64,000 nt of DNA from Borrelia puertoricensis. GTDB taxonomy: Bacteria > Spirochaetota > Spirochaetia > Borreliales > Borreliaceae. Where the stretch lies: contig NZ_CP075379.1 of assembly GCF_023035875.1 (NCBI RefSeq), positions 863,760 through 927,759 of the forward strand, given 5' to 3'. Both the position numbers and the translations under genes were made by a program. The notes under the pieces were generated by a model. That model was given only the letters and a program-made list of their open reading frames with translations. It ran no database searches and was not told the DNA's origin. Shown one piece after another: positions 53,037 through 61,208 of this stretch (the first letter of the stretch is position 1; each line of letters opens with the position of its first letter).

Positions 53037-53969
53037 ATGAGTAAAAGAATTGTAATAAGTCTTGGGGGGAATGCGTTAGAGGGTGGAGAAGGAACATTTT
53101 GTGATCAATTGGCAAGAATAGAGAGCAGTGTATGTGAGATAGTAGATTTAATAGAGTATGGTTATGAGGTAATTATCAGTCATGGTAATGGCCCGCAAGT
53201 AGGAAGGATTTTATTAGAGAATGAGATGTGTAAAGAGACACCATTGGCACCGCTTGATGTGTGTGTTGGTATGAGTCAAGGGATGATAGGGTATTATATT
53301 GAGCAGGCACTGCGGAATGAGATGTGTAAGCGAGGAATTAGACGGGGAGTAGTAGTAGTGCTTACGCAAGTCTTGGTGGATAAAGAAGATGAGTGTTTTA
53401 AGAAGCCTAGCAAGCCTATTGGACCATTTTATGATAAGATAAGAGCGGAAGAGCTTGCAAGTAGGGGATATATTTTGAGAGAAGATAGTGGAAGAGGTTA
53501 TAGGCGAGTGGTAGCATCGCCTAAGCCGATTGAGATTATAGAAATTGAAGAGATAAGTGAATTAATGAATAAAGGATTTATAGTGATTGCGTGTGGAGGA
53601 GGTGGTATTCCTGTTATAAGAGATGACATAGGAATTATTAAAGGAGTAAGTGGAGTAATTGATAAGGACTTTGCGTCATCTAGGTTAGGACAAGATATTG
53701 GAGCAGATAAATTATTGATAGTTACTGCTGTTGATCAGGTAGCATTAAATTTTGGCAAAAAGGATGAAATTTTACTTGACAAGGTAAATATTGTTGATTT
53801 AGAGAGATATATAGGAGAAGGACATTTTGCATCAGGGTCTATGTTGCCTAAAGTAGAGGCAAGTATTGGATTTGTAAAATCTAAAGGAAATAGGGAGGCA
53901 ATTATTACATCATTGAATAAAGTTATTGAAGGAATAAATGGTGTGGGAGGCACGATGATAACTAGTTAG
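53037..53969 (+). CDS. arcC: carbamate kinase
   Basis: 310 residues, amino-acid kinase fold. It has IVISLGGNALEGG at the start, ISHGNGPQVGRI, a VIACGGGGIPV loop and FASGSMLPKVEA near the end. It makes ATP from carbamoyl phosphate and ADP, the energy-yielding last step of the arginine deiminase route. 17 bases separate it from the transporter gene. It is visibly more G-rich than its neighbours on the + strand. With this gene the pathway is complete. Confidence 0.95.
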   Translation: MSKRIVISLGGNALEGGEGTFCDQLARIESSVCEIVDLIEYGYEVIISHGNGPQVGRILLENEMCKETPLAPLDVCVGMSQGMIGYYIEQALRNEMCKRGIRRGVVVVLTQVLVDKEDECFKKPSKPIGPFYDKIRAEELASRGYILREDSGRGYRRVVASPKPIEIIEIEEISELMNKGFIVIACGGGGIPVIRDDIGIIKGVSGVIDKDFASSRLGQDIGADKLLIVTAVDQVALNFGKKDEILLDKVNIVDLERYIGEGHFASGSMLPKVEASIGFVKSKGNREAIITSLNKVIEGINGVGGTMITS

Positions 53970-54813
53970 GGAATGTAATAGATACTATTATATGGTTGGG
54001 TAAGATGTCTACTGATAGTAGATGTAAGAACATATTTATATTATTTCTTTATGATTATGATTTTACTATGTTTGTTGATAATTCTTATCGTATTTTGCAA
54101 GTAAGCAGTGCTTAGGTTTAAATGAAAATAGTCTGTATACACGTTTTACTTGAGATAAGGACTGATCGAGCGATAATATTAGTGTATTAGTTGAGGTAAT
54201 GAGAAACCCTATTCCTTACCTTAAAATTTTAGACCAAAGAGACTCTAACTATTTTTGTTGGCATGTTAAGTCTACAGTAGAGAATGCAGGCGCTTACTGT
54301 AGGTAGAGTATCTGAGAAACTGAATTTGGTATTCTAGCTATAGATTCTAAGACTCTAATAGGTAGATTTGAGTAATCCAAAACCTTAGATCAAAGATTTT
54401 AAATAGTTAATGTGAAACTTGAAAATGAAGAATGGGTAGTCCATTTATCATTTCTAAGTAGATAATTTCTTACATAACCTACAATTAAGAACAGTAGACA
54501 AGTTTCTCTATCATTATTTCTTTCGGCTTTTCTTAAAATATCTTATCTCTTAATTGACTCTTGTTCAAGATCAGATTAAACAATAAGATTATTATATACC
54601 CCCATTAAAGTATTTATACGAGCTAAAATATGAAAAATTTTTCTGCAACAAACTCAAAAAAGCTAATAGATCCGCATAATTCCCAATCCCTTTTATTTGC
54701 TAAGTAGACTGGTTGGCAACCCAATGCTACAGAAAAATTTGTTTTTTTATTAGCTTGGGAGGTATCGTATCTTATTATCTCAACTTATACACAATAAATT
54801 GGCAATATATTTG
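53970..54813. other. decayed intergenic region between arcC and the cdaA fragment
   Basis: About 840 bases without an intact gene. On the + strand one frame (about 54172-54460) reads as interrupted protein (ISVLVEVMRNPIPYLKILD ... KLENEEWVVHLSFLSR) with several stops. On the - strand a frame around 54779-54575 is also protein-like with stops (SQANKKTNFSVALGCQPVY, ILARINTLMGVYNNLIV). These look like old gene remnants. I could not name them; the first is faintly like a periplasmic sensor domain. No transposase or terminal inverted repeats were seen. Confidence 0.5.
54172..54460 (+). pseudogene. remnant of an unidentified gene
   Basis: A single reading frame keeps protein-like composition over about 95 codons but contains in-frame stops and no start or ribosome binding site. 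Readable pieces include EVMRNPIPYLKILDQRDSNY, HVKSTVENAGAYC, FGILAIDSKTLIG and VKLENEEWVVHLSFLSR. The pattern slightly recalls a Cache-type sensory domain, a weak guess. It lies at the junction between the conserved chromosome and the block resembling the left end. Confidence 0.3.
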
Positions 54814-55011
54814 CTATGTTTTATTTAGTAGTTTTTTGTGATTGATACCAATAGATGTAATGATGATCATTCCTTTGAGTAAATTTACAGAATAAGAATT
54901 AATGACATTTTTATAGATATAATAAACTAAAATGCTGATTAAACTTATATCTAATACTTTAGATGTAATATCTTTTATTTGATTTATACTACTTATATCT
55001 ATCATAATCAT
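54814..55011 (-). pseudogene. N-terminal fragment of diadenylate cyclase CdaA
   Basis: 65 codons. The sequence DISLISILVYYIYKNVINSY...VNLLKGMIIITSIG matches the first part of CdaA/DacA proteins (dimer/membrane segment followed by the LLKG...I motif). After ITSIG it turns into unrelated INHKKLLNKT and stops. The catalytic DGA and RHR motifs are absent and are not found further along. It sits head-to-head with a HAD gene, the same arrangement as expected for BB0008/BB0007 at the left chromosome end of B. burgdorferi. It therefore marks a recombination breakpoint inside cdaA near 54840. It is unlikely to make c-di-AMP. Confidence 0.65.
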
Positions 55012-55019
55012 TTTTATTC

Positions 55020-55067
55020 AATATATACTTATATATGGTATTATCTTACCATATATAAGTATATATT
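55020..55067. repeat. perfect 21-bp inverted repeat in a divergent promoter region
   Basis: Arms 55020-55040 and 55047-55067 are exact reverse complements around a 6-base loop (TTATCT). It lies in the 96-base gap between the divergent cdaA fragment and HAD gene. A TATAAT at 55067-55072 sits at the right arm edge, so the palindrome covers the likely promoter of the HAD-permease-trpS unit. It could be an operator, a divergent promoter core or a cruciform. Confidence 0.75.
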
Positions 55068-55107
55068 ATAATACGAGTTAATGTTGATTTAAATTTATTT
55101 TTTGTTT

Positions 55108-55965
55108 ATGGGTAGAAAAGAAAAGATTATAGCTTTGATATTTGATTTTGATGACACTTTAATTTATGGTAATATGCAACAGGTACTTTTTGATGAGTAT
55201 AATGTTGATGCTAGTTTATTTTGGAGTGAAGTTGAAAATTTATCTATTACTTATAATAAAAATTATTGTAATATCATTGCTAATGAAATGATATATTTGT
55301 CACATTTTTTAACATATGTCAGGGAAGGTATTTTTAAAGGTTTAAATAATAAAATATTATTTGAATTGGGCTCAAAATTGAGATTTTTTGAAGGAGTTCT
55401 TTCTTTGTTTAAAGAAATCGATGAAATAAATCGAAGTTTAAAGAAGTCAGCTACTGTGATAAATATTTATGTTGTTTCAAGTGGTTTTAGGCAGATGATT
55501 TTGGGAAGTAGTATTGCTCCTTATGTTACTAAGGTTTGGGCTTGTGAATTTATAGACACATACCTTATGCCTTTTTATCAGAATTTAGATAATAAATTTT
55601 CAGAAAATGTTGTTTTAAGTAGCGTATGTTATTTCGTAGATCATACAATAAAAACCCGGGTAATTTTCGAGCTAAATAAGGGATCTTATGATAAAATTAA
55701 TAAGAGGATTCCTAAAGGTAGAAGAGAGATTCCTTTTGAAAATATGTTTTATATTGCAGATGGTTTTAATGATATTCCAGCCTTTGAAATTTTGAATAAC
55801 AGCTTAAATCATTATAAAAATACGTTGACGGTTTATCATGGCAATGATGAGAATGCTAAGAGGCTAGTTAAAGAGAAAAGAGTAGGGGATTTAGCCGAAG
55901 CTAATTATAGTAAGGGAACTAAGTTATATAATTGGATAATGGAAAAGATTCATTTAAATATATAA
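55108..55965 (+). CDS. HAD-superfamily phosphatase-like protein
   Basis: About 285 residues. HAD motif I, IFDFDDTLIYG, is at residues 10-20. Motif II is likely in VVSSGFRQM, and motif IV is ADGFNDIPAF near residue 220. This is a phosphoserine-phosphatase-like Asp-based hydrolase of unknown substrate. The ATG at 55108 is preferred over TTG 55102; no strong ribosome binding site is visible. It is first in a + strand series with the permease and trpS, corresponding by order to BB0007 of B. burgdorferi. Confidence 0.8.
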   Translation: MGRKEKIIALIFDFDDTLIYGNMQQVLFDEYNVDASLFWSEVENLSITYNKNYCNIIANEMIYLSHFLTYVREGIFKGLNNKILFELGSKLRFFEGVLSLFKEIDEINRSLKKSATVINIYVVSSGFRQMILGSSIAPYVTKVWACEFIDTYLMPFYQNLDNKFSENVVLSSVCYFVDHTIKTRVIFELNKGSYDKINKRIPKGRREIPFENMFYIADGFNDIPAFEILNNSLNHYKNTLTVYHGNDENAKRLVKEKRVGDLAEANYSKGTKLYNWIMEKIHLNI

Positions 55966-56061
55966 ATTGATTTTAAATTTTGGCAAATATTCGTGAGTGA
56001 ATATTGATTTTGTTTTTAAATATTTTTCATAATAATTAAGATATATTGAAGGAGCAATGAG

Positions 56062-57135
56062 ATGTCTTTAGAGCTAAAATCAACTGATAGATTAAAGTTT
56101 GTTAAATTACAGTCTGTGTTTTATGTTGTAGCTTTGATTGTAATGTTAATTGCTATTTTAAAAATAGCACAAACAATATTTAAACCTTTAGCTATTGCGG
56201 TGGTTCTTGGGTTTTTGGTATATCCCATTTATACTTTTCTTAAAAAACTAAAGATCCCAAGAGTTTTAATAGTTTTTGTAATTTTTTTTGTTCTTTTTTC
56301 ATTTTCTTATTTGGTTTTTAGTTTTGTTTATTATAGTGTTACTGTATTAATTGATCAATTACCTTATTATCAGAAGCAGTTAATTTTTATTATGGTAGAT
56401 ATTCTTGAAAAATATAAGTTAGATAGTGATATTATTAGCAATATAGATTTTTCTAAATATATTTATCCTTTTTTAACTCGGATATCTAATGAGATTATTG
56501 GATTTGCAAGTAGTTTGGTTGTATTATTTTTATTGTTATATTTTTTACTATCAGAAATACACATTTTTGATATCAAGGTTAAAAATGCTTTTAAACAATC
56601 TGTTTCGAGTATATTTATTGAGGCTTTAAGTACAATAAATAATCAGATTAGTAAGTATCTGGGAATAAAGCTCTTTGTTAGTTGTCTTACAGGGTTTTTA
56701 GTGTTTATAGGTTTAAAGTTGTTTGGACAAGATTTTCCTCGTGTATGGGGGGTTCTTACATTTGTTTTTAATTTTATTCCAAGTATAGGTTCAATTTTGG
56801 CGGTTTTTTTTATTGTGATAGCTGCTTTAGTACAGTTTTATCCTAATTTAAATTTGGTTTTTTATATATTTATATATAATACATTTGTTCAAATGTTGAT
56901 TGGGAATATTCTTGAGCCTAAGATGCAAGGACATAGGCTTGATCTTTCTCCTTTTTTACTGCTTTGTTTTCTTTTCTTTTGGGGATGGCTTTGGGGTATT
57001 GTGGGACTTTTAATAGCCTATCCTTTTACAGTGATTATAAAAGTAATAGTAGATAATATAGTGTGTTTAAAACCTTTTTCTGTGTTTTTAAGTGGTTCAA
57101 AGATCTTAAGTGTTGATAATAATAAGGAGAGTTAG
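56062..57135 (+). CDS. AI-2E family permease
   Basis: 357 residues with about seven or eight membrane segments. It has the family hallmarks of a long N-terminal hairpin pair, a soluble middle (about 120-190), and a C-terminal region with FNFIPSIGSILAV and NILEPKMQGHRLDLSPF. Members include the autoinducer-2 exporter TqsA and sodium/proton antiporters; the substrate here is unknown. It is preceded by an AAGGAGC ribosome binding site and is two bases from trpS. Confidence 0.88.
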   Translation: MSLELKSTDRLKFVKLQSVFYVVALIVMLIAILKIAQTIFKPLAIAVVLGFLVYPIYTFLKKLKIPRVLIVFVIFFVLFSFSYLVFSFVYYSVTVLIDQLPYYQKQLIFIMVDILEKYKLDSDIISNIDFSKYIYPFLTRISNEIIGFASSLVVLFLLLYFLLSEIHIFDIKVKNAFKQSVSSIFIEALSTINNQISKYLGIKLFVSCLTGFLVFIGLKLFGQDFPRVWGVLTFVFNFIPSIGSILAVFFIVIAALVQFYPNLNLVFYIFIYNTFVQMLIGNILEPKMQGHRLDLSPFLLLCFLFFWGWLWGIVGLLIAYPFTVIIKVIVDNIVCLKPFSVFLSGSKILSVDNNKES

Positions 57136-57137
57136 GT

Positions 57138-58193
57138 TTGCAGAGAAAAGTTATGCTTACAGGGGATAGACCTACAGGCTCTCTTCATTTAGGGCATTAT
57201 GTTGGGTCTATTGTTAATAGATTAAAGTATCAGGAGGAATATGAGACTTATATTATTATAGCGGATTTGCATACTCTTACTACAAAACCAGATTTAAAAA
57301 GCATTAATGAAATATCTGTTAATGTTAGAGAAATGGTTTTGGATTATTTGGCGTGTGGGATTAATCCTGAAAAAGTTAATATCTATTTGCAATCAGCTAT
57401 ACCTGAGCTTTTAGAGTTAAATTTAGTACTATCAATGATTGTAATGGTTAATCGTTTGCAAAGGATTCCTAGTATCAAGGACATGAGTATTGCTGCTGGA
57501 CTATCTGAGATTCCTTATGGACTTTTGGGTTATCCTGTTCTTATGAGTGCGGATATTTTGATGACAAAGGCTAATTTAGTTCCAGTTGGACGTGATAATG
57601 AGGCTCATATTGAACTTACAAGAGAACTTGCTAGGAAATTTAATTATCTTTATGGAGATTTTTTTCCAATCCCTGAAGCTGTCTTTACAGATTCTCAGGC
57701 TCTTGTGGGAATTTATGGCAAGGTTAAGATGAGTAAAAGTTTTGGTAATGCGATATTTTTAAGTGATGATGAGGAATTATTGCGTAAGAAAGTTATGTCT
57801 ATGTTTACAGATCCAAAAAGAGTGAGAGCAGATATACCAGGAGAAGTTGATGGTAATCCTGTTTTTATTTATCATGATCTTTTTAATAGTAATATTGATG
57901 AGCTTTATGAGTTTAAAACTAGGTATAGGAAGGGTACAATTGGAGATGTTGAAGTTAAAGAGAGGCTTTTTGAGGTTTTAAATCAATTTTTAATACCAAT
58001 TAGAGAGAGAAGAAAATTTTTTAAAGCTAAAAAGGGTTATATTGATGAAATAATATTTGAAGGGACAAGTAAAACTAGAAAAGTTGCAGTAGAAGTTATA
58101 AAAAATGCTAAAAATTTGATGGGTATATCAAAGACGTGGGATGGGGTTAGAAGAAATGTAGAGAAAATTTTAAAAAATAATCCAAGTATGTAA
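57138..58193 (+). CDS. trpS: tryptophanyl-tRNA synthetase
   Basis: 351 residues, class Ic synthetase. The HIGH motif is HLGH (PTGSLHLGHYVGS), KMSKS is exact (KMSKSFGNA), and the ADIL and GRDNEAHIE regions are typical. It starts at TTG 57138, with AAGGAG eight bases upstream. This is an essential gene. It corresponds to BB0005, which lies near the left chromosome end in B. burgdorferi, yet here it is about 6 kb from the right telomere. It might therefore be a second copy. Confidence 0.95.
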   Translation: MQRKVMLTGDRPTGSLHLGHYVGSIVNRLKYQEEYETYIIIADLHTLTTKPDLKSINEISVNVREMVLDYLACGINPEKVNIYLQSAIPELLELNLVLSMIVMVNRLQRIPSIKDMSIAAGLSEIPYGLLGYPVLMSADILMTKANLVPVGRDNEAHIELTRELARKFNYLYGDFFPIPEAVFTDSQALVGIYGKVKMSKSFGNAIFLSDDEELLRKKVMSMFTDPKRVRADIPGEVDGNPVFIYHDLFNSNIDELYEFKTRYRKGTIGDVEVKERLFEVLNQFLIPIRERRKFFKAKKGYIDEIIFEGTSKTRKVAVEVIKNAKNLMGISKTWDGVRRNVEKILKNNPSM

Positions 58194-58262
58194 GTTGTAC
58201 CGCGTAATTAACCATAAGAAATCAATTTGTTTGAATTTTGTGTCATAATTTCTGTATGTTAA

Positions 58263-60050
58263 TTAGGTTAAAGAGTTAGCCGAGTGTATTAAATCTGTAT
58301 GAAAATCTAAGAGAGGATATAGTAAATCATTATGTTCAGATATGACCTCACTTAATACTCTAAATATTGGTTCCGTTTTTGAGCCACGGAACCATAAACT
58401 AGCAATTATTTCATGTTTATTATTTTTAAATAAAACTTTAAGCCCTCCTGATGAGTCACCTGTTCTAGATAGAGTTTGTTTAATACCCTCATAATTTATA
58501 ATTTCATAATTATGTATTGGTAGTTTTTGTAATACGGTATTATTGTTGAATTCTTTTTCTAATAATTTTTCATAGTTGGTTTTTAGTATTTCTTGATTTT
58601 TTGCTTTTATTTTAAGCATGGCTTTTTCTGATGATACTTCTACATTGCTATAAAAATTGATTGTCTTTAATATGTCCTCAAGAGTATAGTGTTCATTATA
58701 TGAATTATTAGATATTGAACACCATATTTTGTAAAGATTTTTGATTTTAAGCAATTTTATGATGCTAAAGAGAGTTGTTAGTGGGTCTCTTACTTTTGAA
58801 GGGTATGTAATATTTCCCCCATTTGATCCTTCTCCCAAAATTTTTACTATTAATCCTTTATTTCGTAAAAGGTCAGCCATTTCTGTTAAGTTAGCTTCAC
58901 CAACTTCCACTCTATAAACTTTTGTGTTAAATAACGAGGCTATTTTTTCAATGTTTAGTGAGGTTGCATCATTAACTACGACAGCTAAATTGTCTTTAAT
59001 TCCCGTATGGTAAAGATAGCTAAGCTCTGAGAGTACTGAGAGTGCAAATATTTTTTGTGGTGTAATGATACTCGCTTGTTCTTTTTTTAAAATTGCGACC
59101 AAATTGCCTCTGTCTCCATCACAATCAGGGACATATCCTAATTTGAAAGAATTGTCATTCTTAAATTTTTGTTCTAATATTTGTTTGCACATGTTTAAAG
59201 ATGTCCCTTCAGGAGTCATTCCATGTTTAAAGATACCAATTTCTGTGTTATGAAATTCCAATTTTATTCCCAAAGATTCAATCATTTCCCTATCAATTGA
59301 ATTAATGCGAGAACTACCATTCATCTCTCCTATGATTCCTATAGGTTCTTTTTTTATAGTCTTTTTTAGTATGTCAATGTTTTTTTGATTATGTGTATCT
59401 GAATATATTATTTGTTGCATTAATGACTTATATGAGTTATAAGATTGTGTTTTATGTCTAGCCTGTGAAGTGATAATTGCTTCATATGTTTTTAATTGCA
59501 TAGCATTGGTATTAAACTTTTGTAAGCCTGTTATTAGATTGTTTATTAAAGTTTCATTTTCAATGTTGGATCTGATCTGACGTATTATTTTATTTGTTTC
59601 ATTTGAATTTAGCACTCCTCCATCATTTAATCCAATTTTAATGCCATTATATCCTGTAGGATTATGACTGGCAGAAATGTATATAAATCCTTTTGAATTT
59701 TGATTTTCTTTTGTATAGGCTAAGATTTCTGGTATTGGGAGTATTCCAAAAAAATTTACACTGTTATTATTTAAAATTAAGGTTTTAATTATTATCTCTG
59801 AGATTATATTTCCTGTTGCTCTTGAATCTAATCCAACATTGATGTATTTTCTTGGTTTATCTTTAAAATAATTTGATATTGTAAAGGTTATAAGAGCAAC
59901 CAATATTTTGTCGTCATCATTTATTTCATATTCTATTGAATTTTCATTTTTTGATTTTGCAAATATCTTTCTAAATCCTGAATGAGAAAGTATCATTTCA
60001 TTAATAGCATCTCTTAGATTTGTCATATTTAATGTATACCCTTTTAGCAT
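58263..60050 (-). CDS. phosphoglucomutase/phosphomannomutase family protein
   Basis: 595 residues, alpha-D-phosphohexomutase. The phosphoserine loop is ISASHNPTGYNGIK (about 127), the metal loop is PDCDGDRGN, the sugar loop is GEGSNGGN, and there is a C-terminal WFRGSKTEPIFRV phosphate loop. It differs clearly from the mutase at 36269 (569 residues). The ATG at 60050 is used; M9 at 60026, with AAAAGGG upstream, is an alternative start. It converges on trpS. By order it matches BB0004, the outermost conserved gene at the left end of B. burgdorferi. Confidence 0.9.
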   Translation of the reverse strand: MLKGYTLNMTNLRDAINEMILSHSGFRKIFAKSKNENSIEYEINDDDKILVALITFTISNYFKDKPRKYINVGLDSRATGNIISEIIIKTLILNNNSVNFFGILPIPEILAYTKENQNSKGFIYISASHNPTGYNGIKIGLNDGGVLNSNETNKIIRQIRSNIENETLINNLITGLQKFNTNAMQLKTYEAIITSQARHKTQSYNSYKSLMQQIIYSDTHNQKNIDILKKTIKKEPIGIIGEMNGSSRINSIDREMIESLGIKLEFHNTEIGIFKHGMTPEGTSLNMCKQILEQKFKNDNSFKLGYVPDCDGDRGNLVAILKKEQASIITPQKIFALSVLSELSYLYHTGIKDNLAVVVNDATSLNIEKIASLFNTKVYRVEVGEANLTEMADLLRNKGLIVKILGEGSNGGNITYPSKVRDPLTTLFSIIKLLKIKNLYKIWCSISNNSYNEHYTLEDILKTINFYSNVEVSSEKAMLKIKAKNQEILKTNYEKLLEKEFNNNTVLQKLPIHNYEIINYEGIKQTLSRTGDSSGGLKVLFKNNKHEIIASLWFRGSKTEPIFRVLSEVISEHNDLLYPLLDFHTDLIHSANSLT

Positions 60051-60239
60051 ATTTTTCTGTTCATTAGTATATTTTATTTAATATTTGTCTTTATTTGTAG
60101 TACTATGATTATAGTAACATATTCTATTACAATAGACATTATTTATTGCTTTTCTTATGTTTACTAAGGAAGCGTGTGGTTGAAGGTGTGTCTAGGGCTT
60201 CAGTGTTTGCGTTCTTAGAGAGAGTAGCAATTATTTGTA

Positions 60240-60467
60240 TTAATCTTGCTTCATAGTTTTATATGTATAATCTAAGCTCAAATGTTTATTCTTGGCAAAT
60301 TCTATACGATCATTATTATTCTTTATCTTAATATCAATACTAGATATTTCACCTTCAATTATTCTCTCTTTACTAGAGAGTAGCTTACGAATCCCTTCTT
60401 CCTTTTCTCCTTGACTTTTTTTAATACTTACAACAGTATACCTAAGTATACCTAATAGTATCTTCAA
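60240..60467 (-). CDS. small coiled-coil hypothetical protein
   Basis: 75 residues: a short hydrophobic start (ILLGILRYTVVSI), then a charged helical region (KEEGIRKLLSSKERIIEGEISS). Heptad-like spacing suggests a coiled coil. It is not recognised. It stands in a subtelomeric area with plasmid-like genes, and it may be a remnant because no good ribosome binding site is seen. The surrounding gaps 60051-60239 and 60468-60540 hold nothing I can identify. Confidence 0.35.
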   Translation of the reverse strand: MKILLGILRYTVVSIKKSQGEKEEGIRKLLSSKERIIEGEISSIDIKIKNNNDRIEFAKNKHLSLDYTYKTMKQD

Positions 60468-60540
60468 ACATCAAGCTAAAAAAACTCTCAAAACTCATCC
60501 ATGAACTTACAGATTTTGTTACAAGTCCTATAATTATTAC

Positions 60541-61152
60541 ATGAGAGAAATTGAGAATGCAACCAAAGAGAATAAGATTTTGTTTAATCAAAGGGATGAG
60601 CATTTACAATCTTTAAGGGATTTGCGTTTTAAACTTAGTAATTTGATTGAAATAACAGCTATAAATAATAATCGCATTAAAGCGGCTAATGTTTTGAATG
60701 GGACGTCTGTTGTTATTGCTAGTGATGATTATCTTAATATAATTTTTGTTTATTCATTACTATTATTGTCTGTATGTCTAGATATATTTTTAGCAATGGT
60801 ATTTTGTATAATACAGAATGCTTATCATAAGTTTTACAAACAAAAGTTATTACACTCTGTTCCATTATCTACAAGAAGTAAGGTTAAAAAGGTACAAGGT
60901 AGTCGCATTCAGAGTGTAGGAGGGAATAAAAAACCGTCTAAAAGTGTTGATGAATCACTTGAATTTATTGCATCTAATTTAGAATATGATAATCGTACCA
61001 TAAAGTCTTTGAGGGACATTAAGAGAGATACGAATTTATCGTATTATAGAATAAGGAATTATCTATCGGATTTAATGAATAGAGGTTTGGTTATAAGAGA
61101 GAAACAAAGATTGGTACTTAATGTTGATGATATGCTGAATAATAATAGTTAA
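60541..61152 (+). CDS. membrane protein with C-terminal winged-helix-like domain
   Basis: 203 residues. Order: a coiled-coil-like N-terminus (1-45), one strongly hydrophobic segment (about 68-95; IIFVYSLLLLSVCLDIFLAM), a basic linker, then about 60 residues that read as a winged helix (TIKSLRDIKRDTNLSYYRIRNYLSDLMNRGLV). No clear ribosome binding site precedes the ATG and the frame is open a little upstream, so it may be truncated. It resembles Borrelia plasmid-type genes in style. A membrane-tethered DNA-binding role is only a suggestion. Confidence 0.5.
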   Translation: MREIENATKENKILFNQRDEHLQSLRDLRFKLSNLIEITAINNNRIKAANVLNGTSVVIASDDYLNIIFVYSLLLLSVCLDIFLAMVFCIIQNAYHKFYKQKLLHSVPLSTRSKVKKVQGSRIQSVGGNKKPSKSVDESLEFIASNLEYDNRTIKSLRDIKRDTNLSYYRIRNYLSDLMNRGLVIREKQRLVLNVDDMLNNNS

Positions 61153-61208
61153 AAGTTCTAATAGATTTAATATAGAAGTTATAATGAATATAAAAAAGGA
61201 GAATTTTA

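Noticed and set aside
53970-54813. Possible insertion sequence
   Set aside because: No transposase motif, terminal inverted repeats or target duplication could be seen, only decayed frames.
54814-55011. Independent small membrane protein gene
   Set aside because: The matching CdaA N-terminal pattern and its place next to the BB0007-like gene make a truncated cdaA the better explanation.
55020-55067. Palindrome as a fused telomere
   Set aside because: A replicated telomere junction would have no loop and would show TTAGTATA on both arms; here there is a 6-base loop and only partial similarity.
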